A stretch of DNA of 64,000 nt from Microbacterium luteum (GTDB lineage Bacteria > Actinomycetota > Actinomycetes > Actinomycetales > Microbacteriaceae). The stretch lies in NCBI RefSeq assembly GCF_015277875.1, contig NZ_CP063814.1, positions 3,224,001-3,288,000 on the forward strand, written 5' to 3'. Below are positions 27,256 through 35,574 of the stretch, piece by piece; position 1 is the stretch's first letter; every line of letters starts with the position of its first letter. Under the pieces are notes generated by a model. It had not been told where the DNA came from. It saw only the letters and a list, made by a program, of their open reading frames with translations, and searched no databases. The position numbers and the translations under genes are program-made.

Positions 27256-28482
27256 TCACTGACCGAGCTGCTGGTACATCGTGAACATCGGCATGTAGAG
27301 CGCGACGACCATGCCGCCGATGAGGAGTCCGAGCACCGTCATCATGATCGGCTCGATCATGCTCGTCAGCTGCTCGGATGCCGCGTCGACCTCGGCCTCG
27401 TACATCGCCGCGATGTTCTCGAGCATGTCCGGAAGCGACCCCGACTCCTCGCCGACCGACACCATCTGGCTGACCATCGGCGGAAAGACGGCGGCGCGCG
27501 CGAGCGGCGCCGAGAACGACCGGCCGAGGCGCACCGATTCGCGCACGCTGCGCAGGGCGTCTTCGATGGCCTTGTTGTTCGCCGCCCTGCCGACGAGGTC
27601 GAGGGCCTGCATGAGGGGCACCCCGGCCCCGAGCATCATCGACAGGTTGCGGGCGAATCGCGCCACGGCGATCTTCGTCACCAGGGAGCCGAACACCGGC
27701 ATCCGCAGGCGGAAGGGATCGACGACGCCCCGGAAGCGGTCGGTGTGCTTCACGCGCTGGTACCAGATCCACCCCGCCACGGCGAGCACGACCAGCAGCG
27801 GCAGGATCCACACCATGTTGTGCGACAGGGTCACGAGCATCTGCGTCGGGAGCGGGAGCTCGCCGCCCATGCTCGCGAACATGTTCTCGAACACCGGCAC
27901 CACGAACGTGATCATCGCGATGACGCCGACGACCGCGATGACGAGCACGATGATCGGGTAGGTCATGGCGGAGCGGATCTTCTGCTGCAGCTTCACGTCG
28001 GCCTGGTAGCTGCGCGAGATCGCCTCGAGCGAGTCGGCGAGGAAGCCGCCGGTCTCGCCGACGCTCACGAGGCTCACCATCAGCGGCGGGAAGACGTTCG
28101 GATGCGCCGCGAGCGCGGTGGAGAACGACGACCCCGACTCGATGTCGACCTGCACCGCCGTCAGCGCCGACGCCAGCCGCCGGTTGGGGGTCTGCTCGGC
28201 GAGCAGGGCGAGCGCCCGCATGAGGGGGAGCCCCGCCTGGATGAGTCCGGCGAACTGCTGCGCGAACACCGCGAGGTCCTTCGTGGCGACGCCGCGCTCG
28301 AACCCGGGGATCGTCACGTCGCGGTTGAGCCCCGTCTTGGACTGCGCCACGACGCTGAGCGGAGCGAGCCCCTGCGCCCGGAGCTTCGCCACGACGGCGC
28401 TCTCGCTCGCCGCTTCGAGCACCCCCTTCGCCTCCGCCCCGGTGGCGGTGGCCGCGCGCCAGCGATATTCCTCCAGCGGCAT
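27256..28482 (-). CDS. pilC: PilC, type IV pilus inner-membrane platform protein
   Basis: A 408-residue GspF/PilC protein with two repeated halves, each a cytoplasmic four-helix bundle with the motif QFAGLIQAGLPLMRALALLA or FARNLSMMLGAGVPLMQALD, plus three membrane helices. I chose the ATG at 28482 because it begins MPLEEYRWRA as in the family; the longer frame adds an Arg/Thr-rich leader. One base separates it from the pilT stop. Confidence 0.93.
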   Translation of the reverse strand: MPLEEYRWRAATATGAEAKGVLEAASESAVVAKLRAQGLAPLSVVAQSKTGLNRDVTIPGFERGVATKDLAVFAQQFAGLIQAGLPLMRALALLAEQTPNRRLASALTAVQVDIESGSSFSTALAAHPNVFPPLMVSLVSVGETGGFLADSLEAISRSYQADVKLQQKIRSAMTYPIIVLVIAVVGVIAMITFVVPVFENMFASMGGELPLPTQMLVTLSHNMVWILPLLVVLAVAGWIWYQRVKHTDRFRGVVDPFRLRMPVFGSLVTKIAVARFARNLSMMLGAGVPLMQALDLVGRAANNKAIEDALRSVRESVRLGRSFSAPLARAAVFPPMVSQMVSVGEESGSLPDMLENIAAMYEAEVDAASEQLTSMIEPIMMTVLGLLIGGMVVALYMPMFTMYQQLGQ

Positions 28483-28483
28483 G

Positions 28484-29680
28484 TCACAGGATCCAGTCGT
28501 CCGACGGCGGCGCGGGGTCGGCGTTTCCGCCGAGCCACGCCTCGGCGTCGTAGTCGCGCGGGCGCACTCGCACGCCGTCGAGGGCATGCGGGTCGGTGAG
28601 GTAGTGACGCGCGAGCGAGGCGGCGACGTCGCCCGATTCGACGAGGGTCTTCAGCGACTGATCCAGCGTGTGCATGCCGTGACCCTCCCCGGCCTGCATC
28701 GCGTTGTACAGCTGGGCGATCTGGTTCTCGCGCACGAGGTTCGCCACCGCCGGCGTCGACACGAGCACCTCGGTCGCGATCACGCGGCCTCCCCCCTGCG
28801 CCTTGGGCAGGAGCGTCTGGCTGATGACCCCCTGCAGCGTGTCGCCGAGCTGGCTGCGCACCTGGTTCTGCTGGTGCGCGGGGAACGCGTCGACGATGCG
28901 GTTGATGCTCTTCGCCGCCCCCTGCGTGTGCAGGGTGGAGAGCACGAGGTGGCCCGTCTCGGCAGCGGTGAGCGCGGTCGAGATCGACTCCGGGTCGCGC
29001 AGCTCGCCGATGAGGATGACGTCGGGATCCTGCCGGAGCACGCGGCGGAGCGCTTCGGCGAAGGAGGTCGTGTCGGCGCCGACCTCGCGCTGGTGGATGA
29101 GCGAGCGCTGCGACGTGTGCACGAACTCGATCGGATCCTCCACCGTCACCACGTGATCCTGCTTGGTGCGGTTGATGAGGTCGATCATGGCCGTCAGGGT
29201 CGTCGACTTGCCCGATCCGGTCGGCCCGGTCACGAGCACGAGCCCGCGCGGACGCAGCGCGAGGTCTCCGGCGATGGCCGGCGCGCCCAGCTCGTCGAGG
29301 GTGAAGGCGCGGCTCGCGATGAGACGGAAGGCCGCCGCGACCTGCCCGAGCTGGCGGAACACGTTCACGCGGAACCGCCCGGTCCCGGGCACCGTGTGGG
29401 AGAGGTCGACATCGCCGGTGGCGTGGAACCCCTCGCGGTGCGCGGCGGACATGATCCCCACGAGTGCGTCGAGCAGCACCGGTCCCGGGATGGGGTGCTC
29501 GTAGCCCGGCACCGGCACGAGGTGTCCGTCGTGCCGGTGGAGCGCCGGCGCGTCGGCGGAGAAGTGGATGTCGGATGACCCCATCGTCGCGGCCGTGCGG
29601 AGCACCCCCTCCAGCACCCGCTCGGGCGCGTCTTCGGCGACACCGCCCCCTGACCGCATCCGCAGTTCAGACCGTGACAC
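28484..29680 (-). CDS. pilT: PilT, pilus retraction ATPase
   Basis: A 398-residue GspE/PilT ATPase. Walker A is GPTGSGKSTTLTAMI, followed by the Asp box VTVEDPIEFVH, Walker B DPDVILIGELRDPES, and the His box TGHLVLSTLHTQGAAKSINR. The retraction signature LVRENQIAQLYNAMQAG is close to AIRNLIRE...IYSAIQTG of PilT. Its presence suggests the pilus can be pulled back. The start overlaps the pilB end by 14 bases. Confidence 0.94.
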   Translation of the reverse strand: MSRSELRMRSGGGVAEDAPERVLEGVLRTAATMGSSDIHFSADAPALHRHDGHLVPVPGYEHPIPGPVLLDALVGIMSAAHREGFHATGDVDLSHTVPGTGRFRVNVFRQLGQVAAAFRLIASRAFTLDELGAPAIAGDLALRPRGLVLVTGPTGSGKSTTLTAMIDLINRTKQDHVVTVEDPIEFVHTSQRSLIHQREVGADTTSFAEALRRVLRQDPDVILIGELRDPESISTALTAAETGHLVLSTLHTQGAAKSINRIVDAFPAHQQNQVRSQLGDTLQGVISQTLLPKAQGGGRVIATEVLVSTPAVANLVRENQIAQLYNAMQAGEGHGMHTLDQSLKTLVESGDVAASLARHYLTDPHALDGVRVRPRDYDAEAWLGGNADPAPPSDDWIL

Positions 29681-31331
29681 GCAGCACCTCCTCGATCGTG
29701 GTGAGACCTTCGAGCACCTTCGACCACCCGTCGGCCCGCAGGCTCGTCATGCCCTGCGCGAGCGCGAGCTCCCGCAGGTCGGCGCCGGATGCGCTGCGCA
29801 CCACCGCCGCCTCCAGGTCGGGGGTCATCGCCATCACCTCGTGCAGGCCGACGCGTCCGCGATAGCCCGTCCCGGAGCACGCCGGGCACCCCTGCGCGCC
29901 GTAGAGCACGGGCACGTCGGTCGGATCGTGCGGAACACCCAGGCGCGAGAGCACCGCCGAGTCCTCGCGATAGGGCTGCCGGCAGGTCGAGCACAGCCGC
30001 CGCGCGAGGCGCTGCGCGACCACCGCCGACAACGCGGTGGCGACGAGGTAGGGCTCGGCGCCGATCTCGGTGAGACGCGCGACGGCGCCCGGAGCGTCGT
30101 TCGTGTGCAGCGTCGAGAGCACGAGGTGGCCGGTGAGCGCTGCCTCGATGGAGATGACGGCCGTCTCACTGTCGCGGATCTCGCCCACGAGCACGATGTC
30201 GGGGTCGGAGCGCAGGATGCTGCGCAGCACCGACTGGAACGTCAGGCCGGCCTTGGCGTTGACCTGCACCTGGTTGACCCCCGCCATGCGGTACTCGACG
30301 GGATCCTCGACCGTGATGACGTTCACGCGCGGGTTCGACACCTCCCGCAGCGCCGTGTAGAGCGTCGTGGACTTGCCCGATCCGGTCGGCCCGGTCACGA
30401 GCACCATGCCGTGCGGCCGCTCGATGGCGCCGCGGAAGCGCGTCAGATTGCCGCGGCCCATCCGCAGATCGGCGAGGGAGAGGCTGACGGCGGTGTTGTC
30501 GAGGATGCGCATCACGATCTTCTCGCCCCACACCGTGGGGAGCGTCGCGACGCGGAGATCGACCTTGCGGCCGCCGTGCGAGACCGACAGCCGGCCGTCC
30601 TGCGGCCGGCGCCGCTCGGCGATGTCGATGGAGGCCATGATCTTCAGCCGCGAGATGATGCCGTCCTGGATGTTGCGGTCGGCCCGCTGCATCTCGTGCA
30701 GCACCCCGTCGATGCGATAGCGCACGGTCAGGTGGGACTCGCCCGGCTCCACGTGGATGTCGCTCGCGCGATCGTCGATCGCCTGCGTGACGAGGAGGTT
30801 CACGAACCGCACGATCGGCGCATCGCTGTCCTGATCGTCGACGACCTCGGTCGCCGACAGGTGTGTGGCCGCGCTCTCCTCCAGCTCGGCGGACAGATCG
30901 GAGAGCTCCTCGTCGGATCGCACGTAGCGCTGGAACGCCAGCTGGAGCGCGTCGGCCGCGACGACGACCGGCTCCACCTGCAGGTCGGTGACGGTGGACA
31001 CGTCGTCGAGCGCGATGATGTCGGTGGGATTGGCCATGGCGAGCACGACCCGGTCGGCCGTGCGACCGATGGGGAGCACGTCGTACTTCCGGCAGAGGCC
31101 GCCGGGCACGAGCGTGACGACCTCGGGTTCGAGCTGCAGTCCGGTGATGTCGACGAAGCGGTGGCCCGTCTGGCGCGCGATCGCCTCGGCGAGCTGTGAC
31201 GGGGTGACGATCTCGCGCGCGACGACCTCGTGCAGGAAGCGGTCGCCCTCACCGTGTTCGGCGAGCAGCTCGCTGAGCGTCGAGGCGCGCGTGGATCCCA
31301 GGAGGACGAGCGTCTGCGCGATTCCCCGCAC
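29667..31331 (-). CDS. pilB: PilB, pilus extension ATPase
   Basis: A 554-residue GspE/PilB ATPase. The N-terminal MshEN/T2SSE_N domain (about residues 1-150) precedes Walker A GPTGSGKSTTLYTAL, the Asp box VITVEDPVEYR and Walker B DPDIVLVGEIRDSET. A four-cysteine zinc motif (CSTCRQPY and CPACSGTGYRG) marks extension ATPases. The GTG start at 31331 has GGGGGAGAA before it. It is the first gene of the - strand operon. Confidence 0.95.
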   Translation of the reverse strand: MRGIAQTLVLLGSTRASTLSELLAEHGEGDRFLHEVVAREIVTPSQLAEAIARQTGHRFVDITGLQLEPEVVTLVPGGLCRKYDVLPIGRTADRVVLAMANPTDIIALDDVSTVTDLQVEPVVVAADALQLAFQRYVRSDEELSDLSAELEESAATHLSATEVVDDQDSDAPIVRFVNLLVTQAIDDRASDIHVEPGESHLTVRYRIDGVLHEMQRADRNIQDGIISRLKIMASIDIAERRRPQDGRLSVSHGGRKVDLRVATLPTVWGEKIVMRILDNTAVSLSLADLRMGRGNLTRFRGAIERPHGMVLVTGPTGSGKSTTLYTALREVSNPRVNVITVEDPVEYRMAGVNQVQVNAKAGLTFQSVLRSILRSDPDIVLVGEIRDSETAVISIEAALTGHLVLSTLHTNDAPGAVARLTEIGAEPYLVATALSAVVAQRLARRLCSTCRQPYREDSAVLSRLGVPHDPTDVPVLYGAQGCPACSGTGYRGRVGLHEVMAMTPDLEAAVVRSASGADLRELALAQGMTSLRADGWSKVLEGLTTIEEVLRVTV

Positions 31332-31424
31332 GGTTCTCCCCCCGTTCTCCTCCGGCGACCCAGGCTAGATCTCGGCCGTCTCGTGGCACGACTTCCGCGA
31401 CCTTTCCTGAGCCAAAGCCGGTCG

Positions 31425-31541
31425 ACCTGAGGAAAAACTGAAGTTATGGGGCGGATGGGGACTGTGTGAAAGCTGAGTTTTATGAGAAGTTACTCATGAA
31501 AGACAGAATTTCTTGCACGTACGCCTCGCCAGCTGTATCGA
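31425..31541 (+). promoter_or_regulatory. Promoter region of the orphan regulator
   Basis: The AT-richer gap between pilB and the regulator holds ACCTGAGGAA (31425) and TGGGGACTGTG (31456), shared with the pilus operon. An imperfect inverted repeat around ATGAG-aagtta-CTCAT (31482-31497) follows. The promoter candidate is TTGCAC (31513), 17 bases, TATCGA (31536). Confidence 0.45.
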
Positions 31542-31571
31542 CGTTCGCCCCCACATACGCCGAAGGCCCCC

Positions 31572-32375
31572 ATGCGCCCCATCGCCACTCACCCCCTGTC
31601 GGATCCGTTCGCGCGGACCGCCCTCGTCATCGACAGTCGCGCCGATCGAGCCAAGGCGGTGGCCGACCGCCTGTCGCAGCAGGGCTTCCGGGTGCGTTCC
31701 GCTGCGACGGCCTTCAGTGGAATCGACGCGGCCGCGCAGCATCGCCCCGACCTCGTGATCGTGCAGACCGACCTGGCGGGCCTCGACGGCTTCGAAGCCG
31801 TCCGTCGCATCCGGGACTTCAGCGACGCCTTCGTGATCATGCTGTCCGACGACGATTCCGAGTCCGCGACGGTCGAGGGCTTCCGCGCCGGCGCCGACGA
31901 CTACCTCGCCGGCCCGGTCCGCCCCCACGCGCTCCGCGCACGCATCGATGCGCTGCTGCGTCGCTCGCGCAGCCTGACGAGCACCGGAGCTCCGCGCCAG
32001 GACGAGGGCGCGTGGCTCACGCACGGACCGCTGCGGATGCATCCGCACTCGCGTCGCGTCGAGATGCGCGGCCGCGCGTGCGAGCTGACGCGGTCGGAGT
32101 TCGACATCCTGCACATGCTCGTGCGCGCCAAGGAGCAGGTCTTCAGCAAGTCGTCGCTCGCGCTCATGCTGCGCGAGACCAACGGGCTGCCCGGCCAGCA
32201 CATCACCGAGCACGACCGTCACGCGGTCGAGGTGCACATCATGAACATCCGTCGCAAGCTCGGAGACGACGCCCGCTCGCCGGAGTGCATCGCGACGGTG
32301 CGGGGGCTCGGCTACCGCCTGGCTCCGGCGACCGCCCGCGTGCGCACCATCGAGCCCCTCTCCGCCGTCGGCTGA
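31572..32375 (+). CDS. OmpR/PhoB-type regulator with degenerate receiver
   Basis: A 267-residue regulator with an N-terminal receiver-like domain (residues about 16-130) and a C-terminal winged helix (CELTRSEFDILHMLVRAKEQ, and ATVRGLGYRLA). In the receiver the phospho-acceptor position aligns to Gln (LVIVQTDLAGLDG), and the conserved Lys of KPF is Gly (LAGPV); the acidic pair is also incomplete. It should therefore not be controlled by ordinary phosphorylation, and no histidine kinase is next to it. Position beside pilB and the shared promoter motif suggest control of the pilus genes. Confidence 0.88.
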   Translation: MRPIATHPLSDPFARTALVIDSRADRAKAVADRLSQQGFRVRSAATAFSGIDAAAQHRPDLVIVQTDLAGLDGFEAVRRIRDFSDAFVIMLSDDDSESATVEGFRAGADDYLAGPVRPHALRARIDALLRRSRSLTSTGAPRQDEGAWLTHGPLRMHPHSRRVEMRGRACELTRSEFDILHMLVRAKEQVFSKSSLALMLRETNGLPGQHITEHDRHAVEVHIMNIRRKLGDDARSPECIATVRGLGYRLAPATARVRTIEPLSAVG

Positions 32376-32381
32376 CGCCGC

Positions 32382-33572
32382 TCACGCGCGGGTGGGGCGG
32401 CCAGCGCCCTGTCGACGTGCCGTCCACGCGGTGAACGCCCTCGTGTCCGGGATGCGCGCCAGCAGGGGGCCGGCGATGATCGTGATCAGCACGTACGCGG
32501 TCGCCAGCGCGGCGAGGGACCGGTCCACGCCCGCAGCGATCGCGAGGCCGGCGATCACGATCGAGAACTCGCCTCTCGGCATGAGGGCGAACCCAGCGCG
32601 CCAGCGTCCGGCCTCGCCGATCCGGCTGCGACGGGCCGCGAGATAGCCGGTGAGGAGCTTCGTCGCCATCGTGACGGCGGCCAGGGCGAGCGCGGGCAGG
32701 AGCATCGGCAGCAGGTCGGCGGGGTCGGTGGACAGCCCGAAGAAGAGGAAGAACACCGACGCGAACAGGTCGCGCAGCGGGGTGAGCATCTGCTGGGCGT
32801 GCCGGGCGACCGGGCCGGAGATCGCGATGCCGACGAGGAACGCGCCGACCGCCGACGACACGCTCGCCTGCGCGGCGAGGCCCGCCACGATGAGGGTCAC
32901 CCCCAGCACCGTCAGCAGGAGCACTTCGGCGCTGCGCGAAGAGACGAGCCGCGACACGACGTGCCCGTGCCGCAGGGCCACGAACAGGATGACGGCGACC
33001 ACCGCGATCGCGATGACGACGGTGAGCACGCTCGCTCCGAGACTCAGCCCCAGCAGCAGCGCGGTCAGCAGCGGCAGGTAGAACGCCATCGCGAGGTCCT
33101 CGATCACGAGGATCGACAGCACGACCGGAGTCTCGCGGTTGGTGAGGCGTCCGAGGTCCTGCAGGAGCTTCGCCACGACGCCCGACGACGAGATCCAGGT
33201 GATCCCGCCGAGCGCGACCGCCGCGATCGGCCCCCAGCCCAGGAGCAGCGCGAACGCCGCACCCGGGAGGGCATTCAGCAGCATGTCGATCACCCCCGCG
33301 CGGCGGGAGGTGCGCAGGCTGCCGACGAGCTCATCCGCGGTGTATTCGAGCCCGAGCATGAGCAGCAGGAGCACCACGCCGATCTCGGCGCCGATCTCGA
33401 TGAACTCCTCCCCGGCGGCGAACGGGAGCAGGCCGCCCTCGCCGAACGCGAGGCCGCCGAGCAGGATCAGCGGGATCGGCGAGATGCCGAGCCGGCCGGC
33501 GAGTCGGCCGAGAAGGGCGATGCCCAGCAGGAGCGCGCCGAGCTCGATGAGCACGAGCGCGCCGTGATCCAT
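32382..33572 (-). CDS. KefB/CPA2-type cation:proton antiporter
   Basis: A 396-residue membrane protein with about 12 hydrophobic segments and the CPA2 core: LLLLLMLGLEYTADEL, the discontinuous-helix region ALGGITWISSSGVVAKLL, and VLSILVIEDLAM with the acidic exchange site. No RCK/TrkA domain is attached; that function is supplied by the separate gene 7 bases upstream. I chose the ATG at 33572. It probably exchanges K+ or Na+ for protons. Confidence 0.9.
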   Translation of the reverse strand: MDHGALVLIELGALLLGIALLGRLAGRLGISPIPLILLGGLAFGEGGLLPFAAGEEFIEIGAEIGVVLLLLMLGLEYTADELVGSLRTSRRAGVIDMLLNALPGAAFALLLGWGPIAAVALGGITWISSSGVVAKLLQDLGRLTNRETPVVLSILVIEDLAMAFYLPLLTALLLGLSLGASVLTVVIAIAVVAVILFVALRHGHVVSRLVSSRSAEVLLLTVLGVTLIVAGLAAQASVSSAVGAFLVGIAISGPVARHAQQMLTPLRDLFASVFFLFFGLSTDPADLLPMLLPALALAAVTMATKLLTGYLAARRSRIGEAGRWRAGFALMPRGEFSIVIAGLAIAAGVDRSLAALATAYVLITIIAGPLLARIPDTRAFTAWTARRQGAGRPTRA

Positions 33573-33579
33573 GGGGTGC

Positions 33580-34068
33580 TCAGCTTCCCTCGATGATCCG
33601 GGCCAGCATCTCCAGGCCCCGCGCCGTGCCGATCGCCACGAGCGAGTCGCCGACACTCAGCACGTCGTCCGGTCCGGGCGCCGGCACGACGCCGCCGGCG
33701 CGCACGACGGCGACGATCGAACATCGGGTGAGGGTGCGGGCGCGGGTGGCGCCCAGGGGGCGTCCGGCGTAGGGCGAGTCGGCCCGCACCGGGATCTGCG
33801 AGGTCGACAGGCCGTCGACCTGGTCGCGGAGGCCCGCGAGCTGGGTCATGATGACCGAGCCGCCGAGCACCTCCGACAGCGCGGTGGCCTCGTCGTCGGT
33901 AATCTCCAGCGACAGCTCGGCGCGGTCCGGATCATGGGGATCCGCGACGGCGAGCTCGCGGCCCCCGTCGCGGAAGGTGACGATCGACACGCGACGCCCT
34001 GCCGCGGTCTCGACATCGTGACGGATGCCGATCCCCGGCAGTTCGGTGCGCTCGACATTGACGGGCAT
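33580..34068 (-). CDS. TrkA_C (RCK_C) regulatory subunit of the antiporter
   Basis: A 162-residue soluble protein. The N-terminal part resembles KhtT-like domains (VERTELPGIGIRHDVETAAG). The C-terminal part is a TrkA_C domain (QIPVRADSPYAGRPLGATRA to LVAIGTARGLEML). I prefer the ATG at 34068, eight bases from GAGG, over a GTG at 34074. Such proteins gate CPA2 partners in response to nucleotides; the pair matches KhtTU-type systems. Confidence 0.88.
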   Translation of the reverse strand: MPVNVERTELPGIGIRHDVETAAGRRVSIVTFRDGGRELAVADPHDPDRAELSLEITDDEATALSEVLGGSVIMTQLAGLRDQVDGLSTSQIPVRADSPYAGRPLGATRARTLTRCSIVAVVRAGGVVPAPGPDDVLSVGDSLVAIGTARGLEMLARIIEGS

Positions 34069-34140
34069 GGCCACATCCTCGCATCATGAGGCGATCCCCG
34101 CTCGCCGCCGAGCACCGGCCGTTCACCGAAAGGTCATACT

Positions 34141-35556
34141 GTGACCGACATGCCGCATCCCGACCGCCCCTCCCCGGAATCTGGACATCCCACGACGCAG
34201 GCCGACGACGCACCGGACACGCGCCGGCGCGGTGTGCTCGCGTGGGCCCTGTGGGACTGGGGGTCGGCGGCCTTCAACGCGGTCGTGACCACGTTCGTCT
34301 TCAGCACCTACCTCGCCAGCAGCCTGTTCGTCGACCCTGCCATCGTCGACGCCGCCGGAGGCAACGACGACGATCCGGCGCTCGTGGCCGCCCTGGCGAA
34401 CAACGCCAGCGTGGTCGGCGTCGCCCTCATGATCGCCGGCATCCTCATCGCCGTGCTCGCCCCCGTTCTCGGCCAGCGCTCCGACGGGAGCGGTCGCCGC
34501 AAGTTCTGGCTCGGCGTGAACACGCTCGTGGTCGTCGGCGCCATGGCCGCGATGTTCTTCGTCGAGGGCACACCCGGCTACCTCATCCTCGGAGCCACGC
34601 TGCTCGCGGTCGGGAACGTCTTCTTCGAGTTCGCCGGGGTCAACTACAACGCCATGCTCGTGCAGGTGTCGACGCCGAAGAACATGGGCCGCGTGTCGGG
34701 CTTCGGATGGGGCATGGGCTACGTCGGCGGCATCGTGCTGCTCCTGCTGCTGCTCGTGCTGTTCATCCAGAGCTTCGGCGCCGACGGGGCGGCGGGTGTG
34801 CTCGACATCCCGACCGACGACGGGCTCAACATCCGCGTCGCGATCGTCGCCTCGGCGGTGTGGTTCGGCATCTTCGCGATCCCCGTGCTGCTGCGCGTTC
34901 CCGAAATCCCGGCGGCCGAGCGCCGGGTGCGTGTGGGCTTCTTCCGCTCCTACGCGGTGCTGTGGGGCACCCTCACCAAGCTCTGGCACGGCAACCGGCA
35001 GGTGCTGATGTTCCTGCTGGCCAGCGCCGTCTTCCGCGACGGGCTCGCGGGCGTCTTCACCTTCGGCGCGATCATCGCCGCCCAGGTGTTCCGGTTCTCC
35101 TCCAGCGAGGTGCTCTACTTCGCCGTGGCCGCCAACGTCGTCGCGGGCGCATCCACGATCCTCGCCGGGCGCCTCGACGACCGCTTCGGACCGAAGAACG
35201 TCATCATGGCCTCGCTCATCGGCCTCGTCGCGACGGGGACGGTGGTGCTCTTCATCGGCACTGCGCAGATCGGCTTCTGGATCACCGGCCTCATCCTCAC
35301 CGCCTTCGTCGGGCCGGTGCAGTCGGCGAGCCGGTCGTTCCTCGCCCGCATCACGCCGCCGGGGCGCGAGGGCGAGATCTTCGGCCTCTATGCCACCACC
35401 GGCCGCGCCGTGTCGTTCATGGCGCCGGGCCTGTTCGCCCTCTTCGTCGCGATCTCGGGCGACACCCGACTGGGCATCCTCGGCATCACCATCGTGCTGC
35501 TGGCCGGGCTCGCCCTCATGATCCCGGTGAAGGCGAAGCAGGCCGTCATCGACTGA
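34141..35556 (+). CDS. MFS transporter, UMF1 (Atg22-like) family
   Basis: A 471-residue carrier with about 12 hydrophobic segments. The diagnostic WALWDWGSAAFNAVVTTFVF at the start of helix 1 marks the UMF1/Atg22-like group. Further conserved parts are LGQRSDGSGRRK and VQVSTPKNMGRVSGFGWGMG. Substrates of bacterial members are largely unknown. It is divergent from the TrkA_C gene. GTG at 34141 or ATG at 34150 may be the start. Confidence 0.87.
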   Translation: MTDMPHPDRPSPESGHPTTQADDAPDTRRRGVLAWALWDWGSAAFNAVVTTFVFSTYLASSLFVDPAIVDAAGGNDDDPALVAALANNASVVGVALMIAGILIAVLAPVLGQRSDGSGRRKFWLGVNTLVVVGAMAAMFFVEGTPGYLILGATLLAVGNVFFEFAGVNYNAMLVQVSTPKNMGRVSGFGWGMGYVGGIVLLLLLLVLFIQSFGADGAAGVLDIPTDDGLNIRVAIVASAVWFGIFAIPVLLRVPEIPAAERRVRVGFFRSYAVLWGTLTKLWHGNRQVLMFLLASAVFRDGLAGVFTFGAIIAAQVFRFSSSEVLYFAVAANVVAGASTILAGRLDDRFGPKNVIMASLIGLVATGTVVLFIGTAQIGFWITGLILTAFVGPVQSASRSFLARITPPGREGEIFGLYATTGRAVSFMAPGLFALFVAISGDTRLGILGITIVLLAGLALMIPVKAKQAVID

Positions 35557-35568
35557 CGACGGCCTGCT
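35537..35568. terminator. Hairpin terminator between convergent carriers
   Basis: AGCAGGCCGTC and GACGGCCTGCT form a perfect 11-bp stem with a 10-base loop spanning the stop of the MFS gene. It lies just before the end of the BCCT gene on the other strand. Confidence 0.7.
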
Positions 35569-35574
35569 CCCCGA

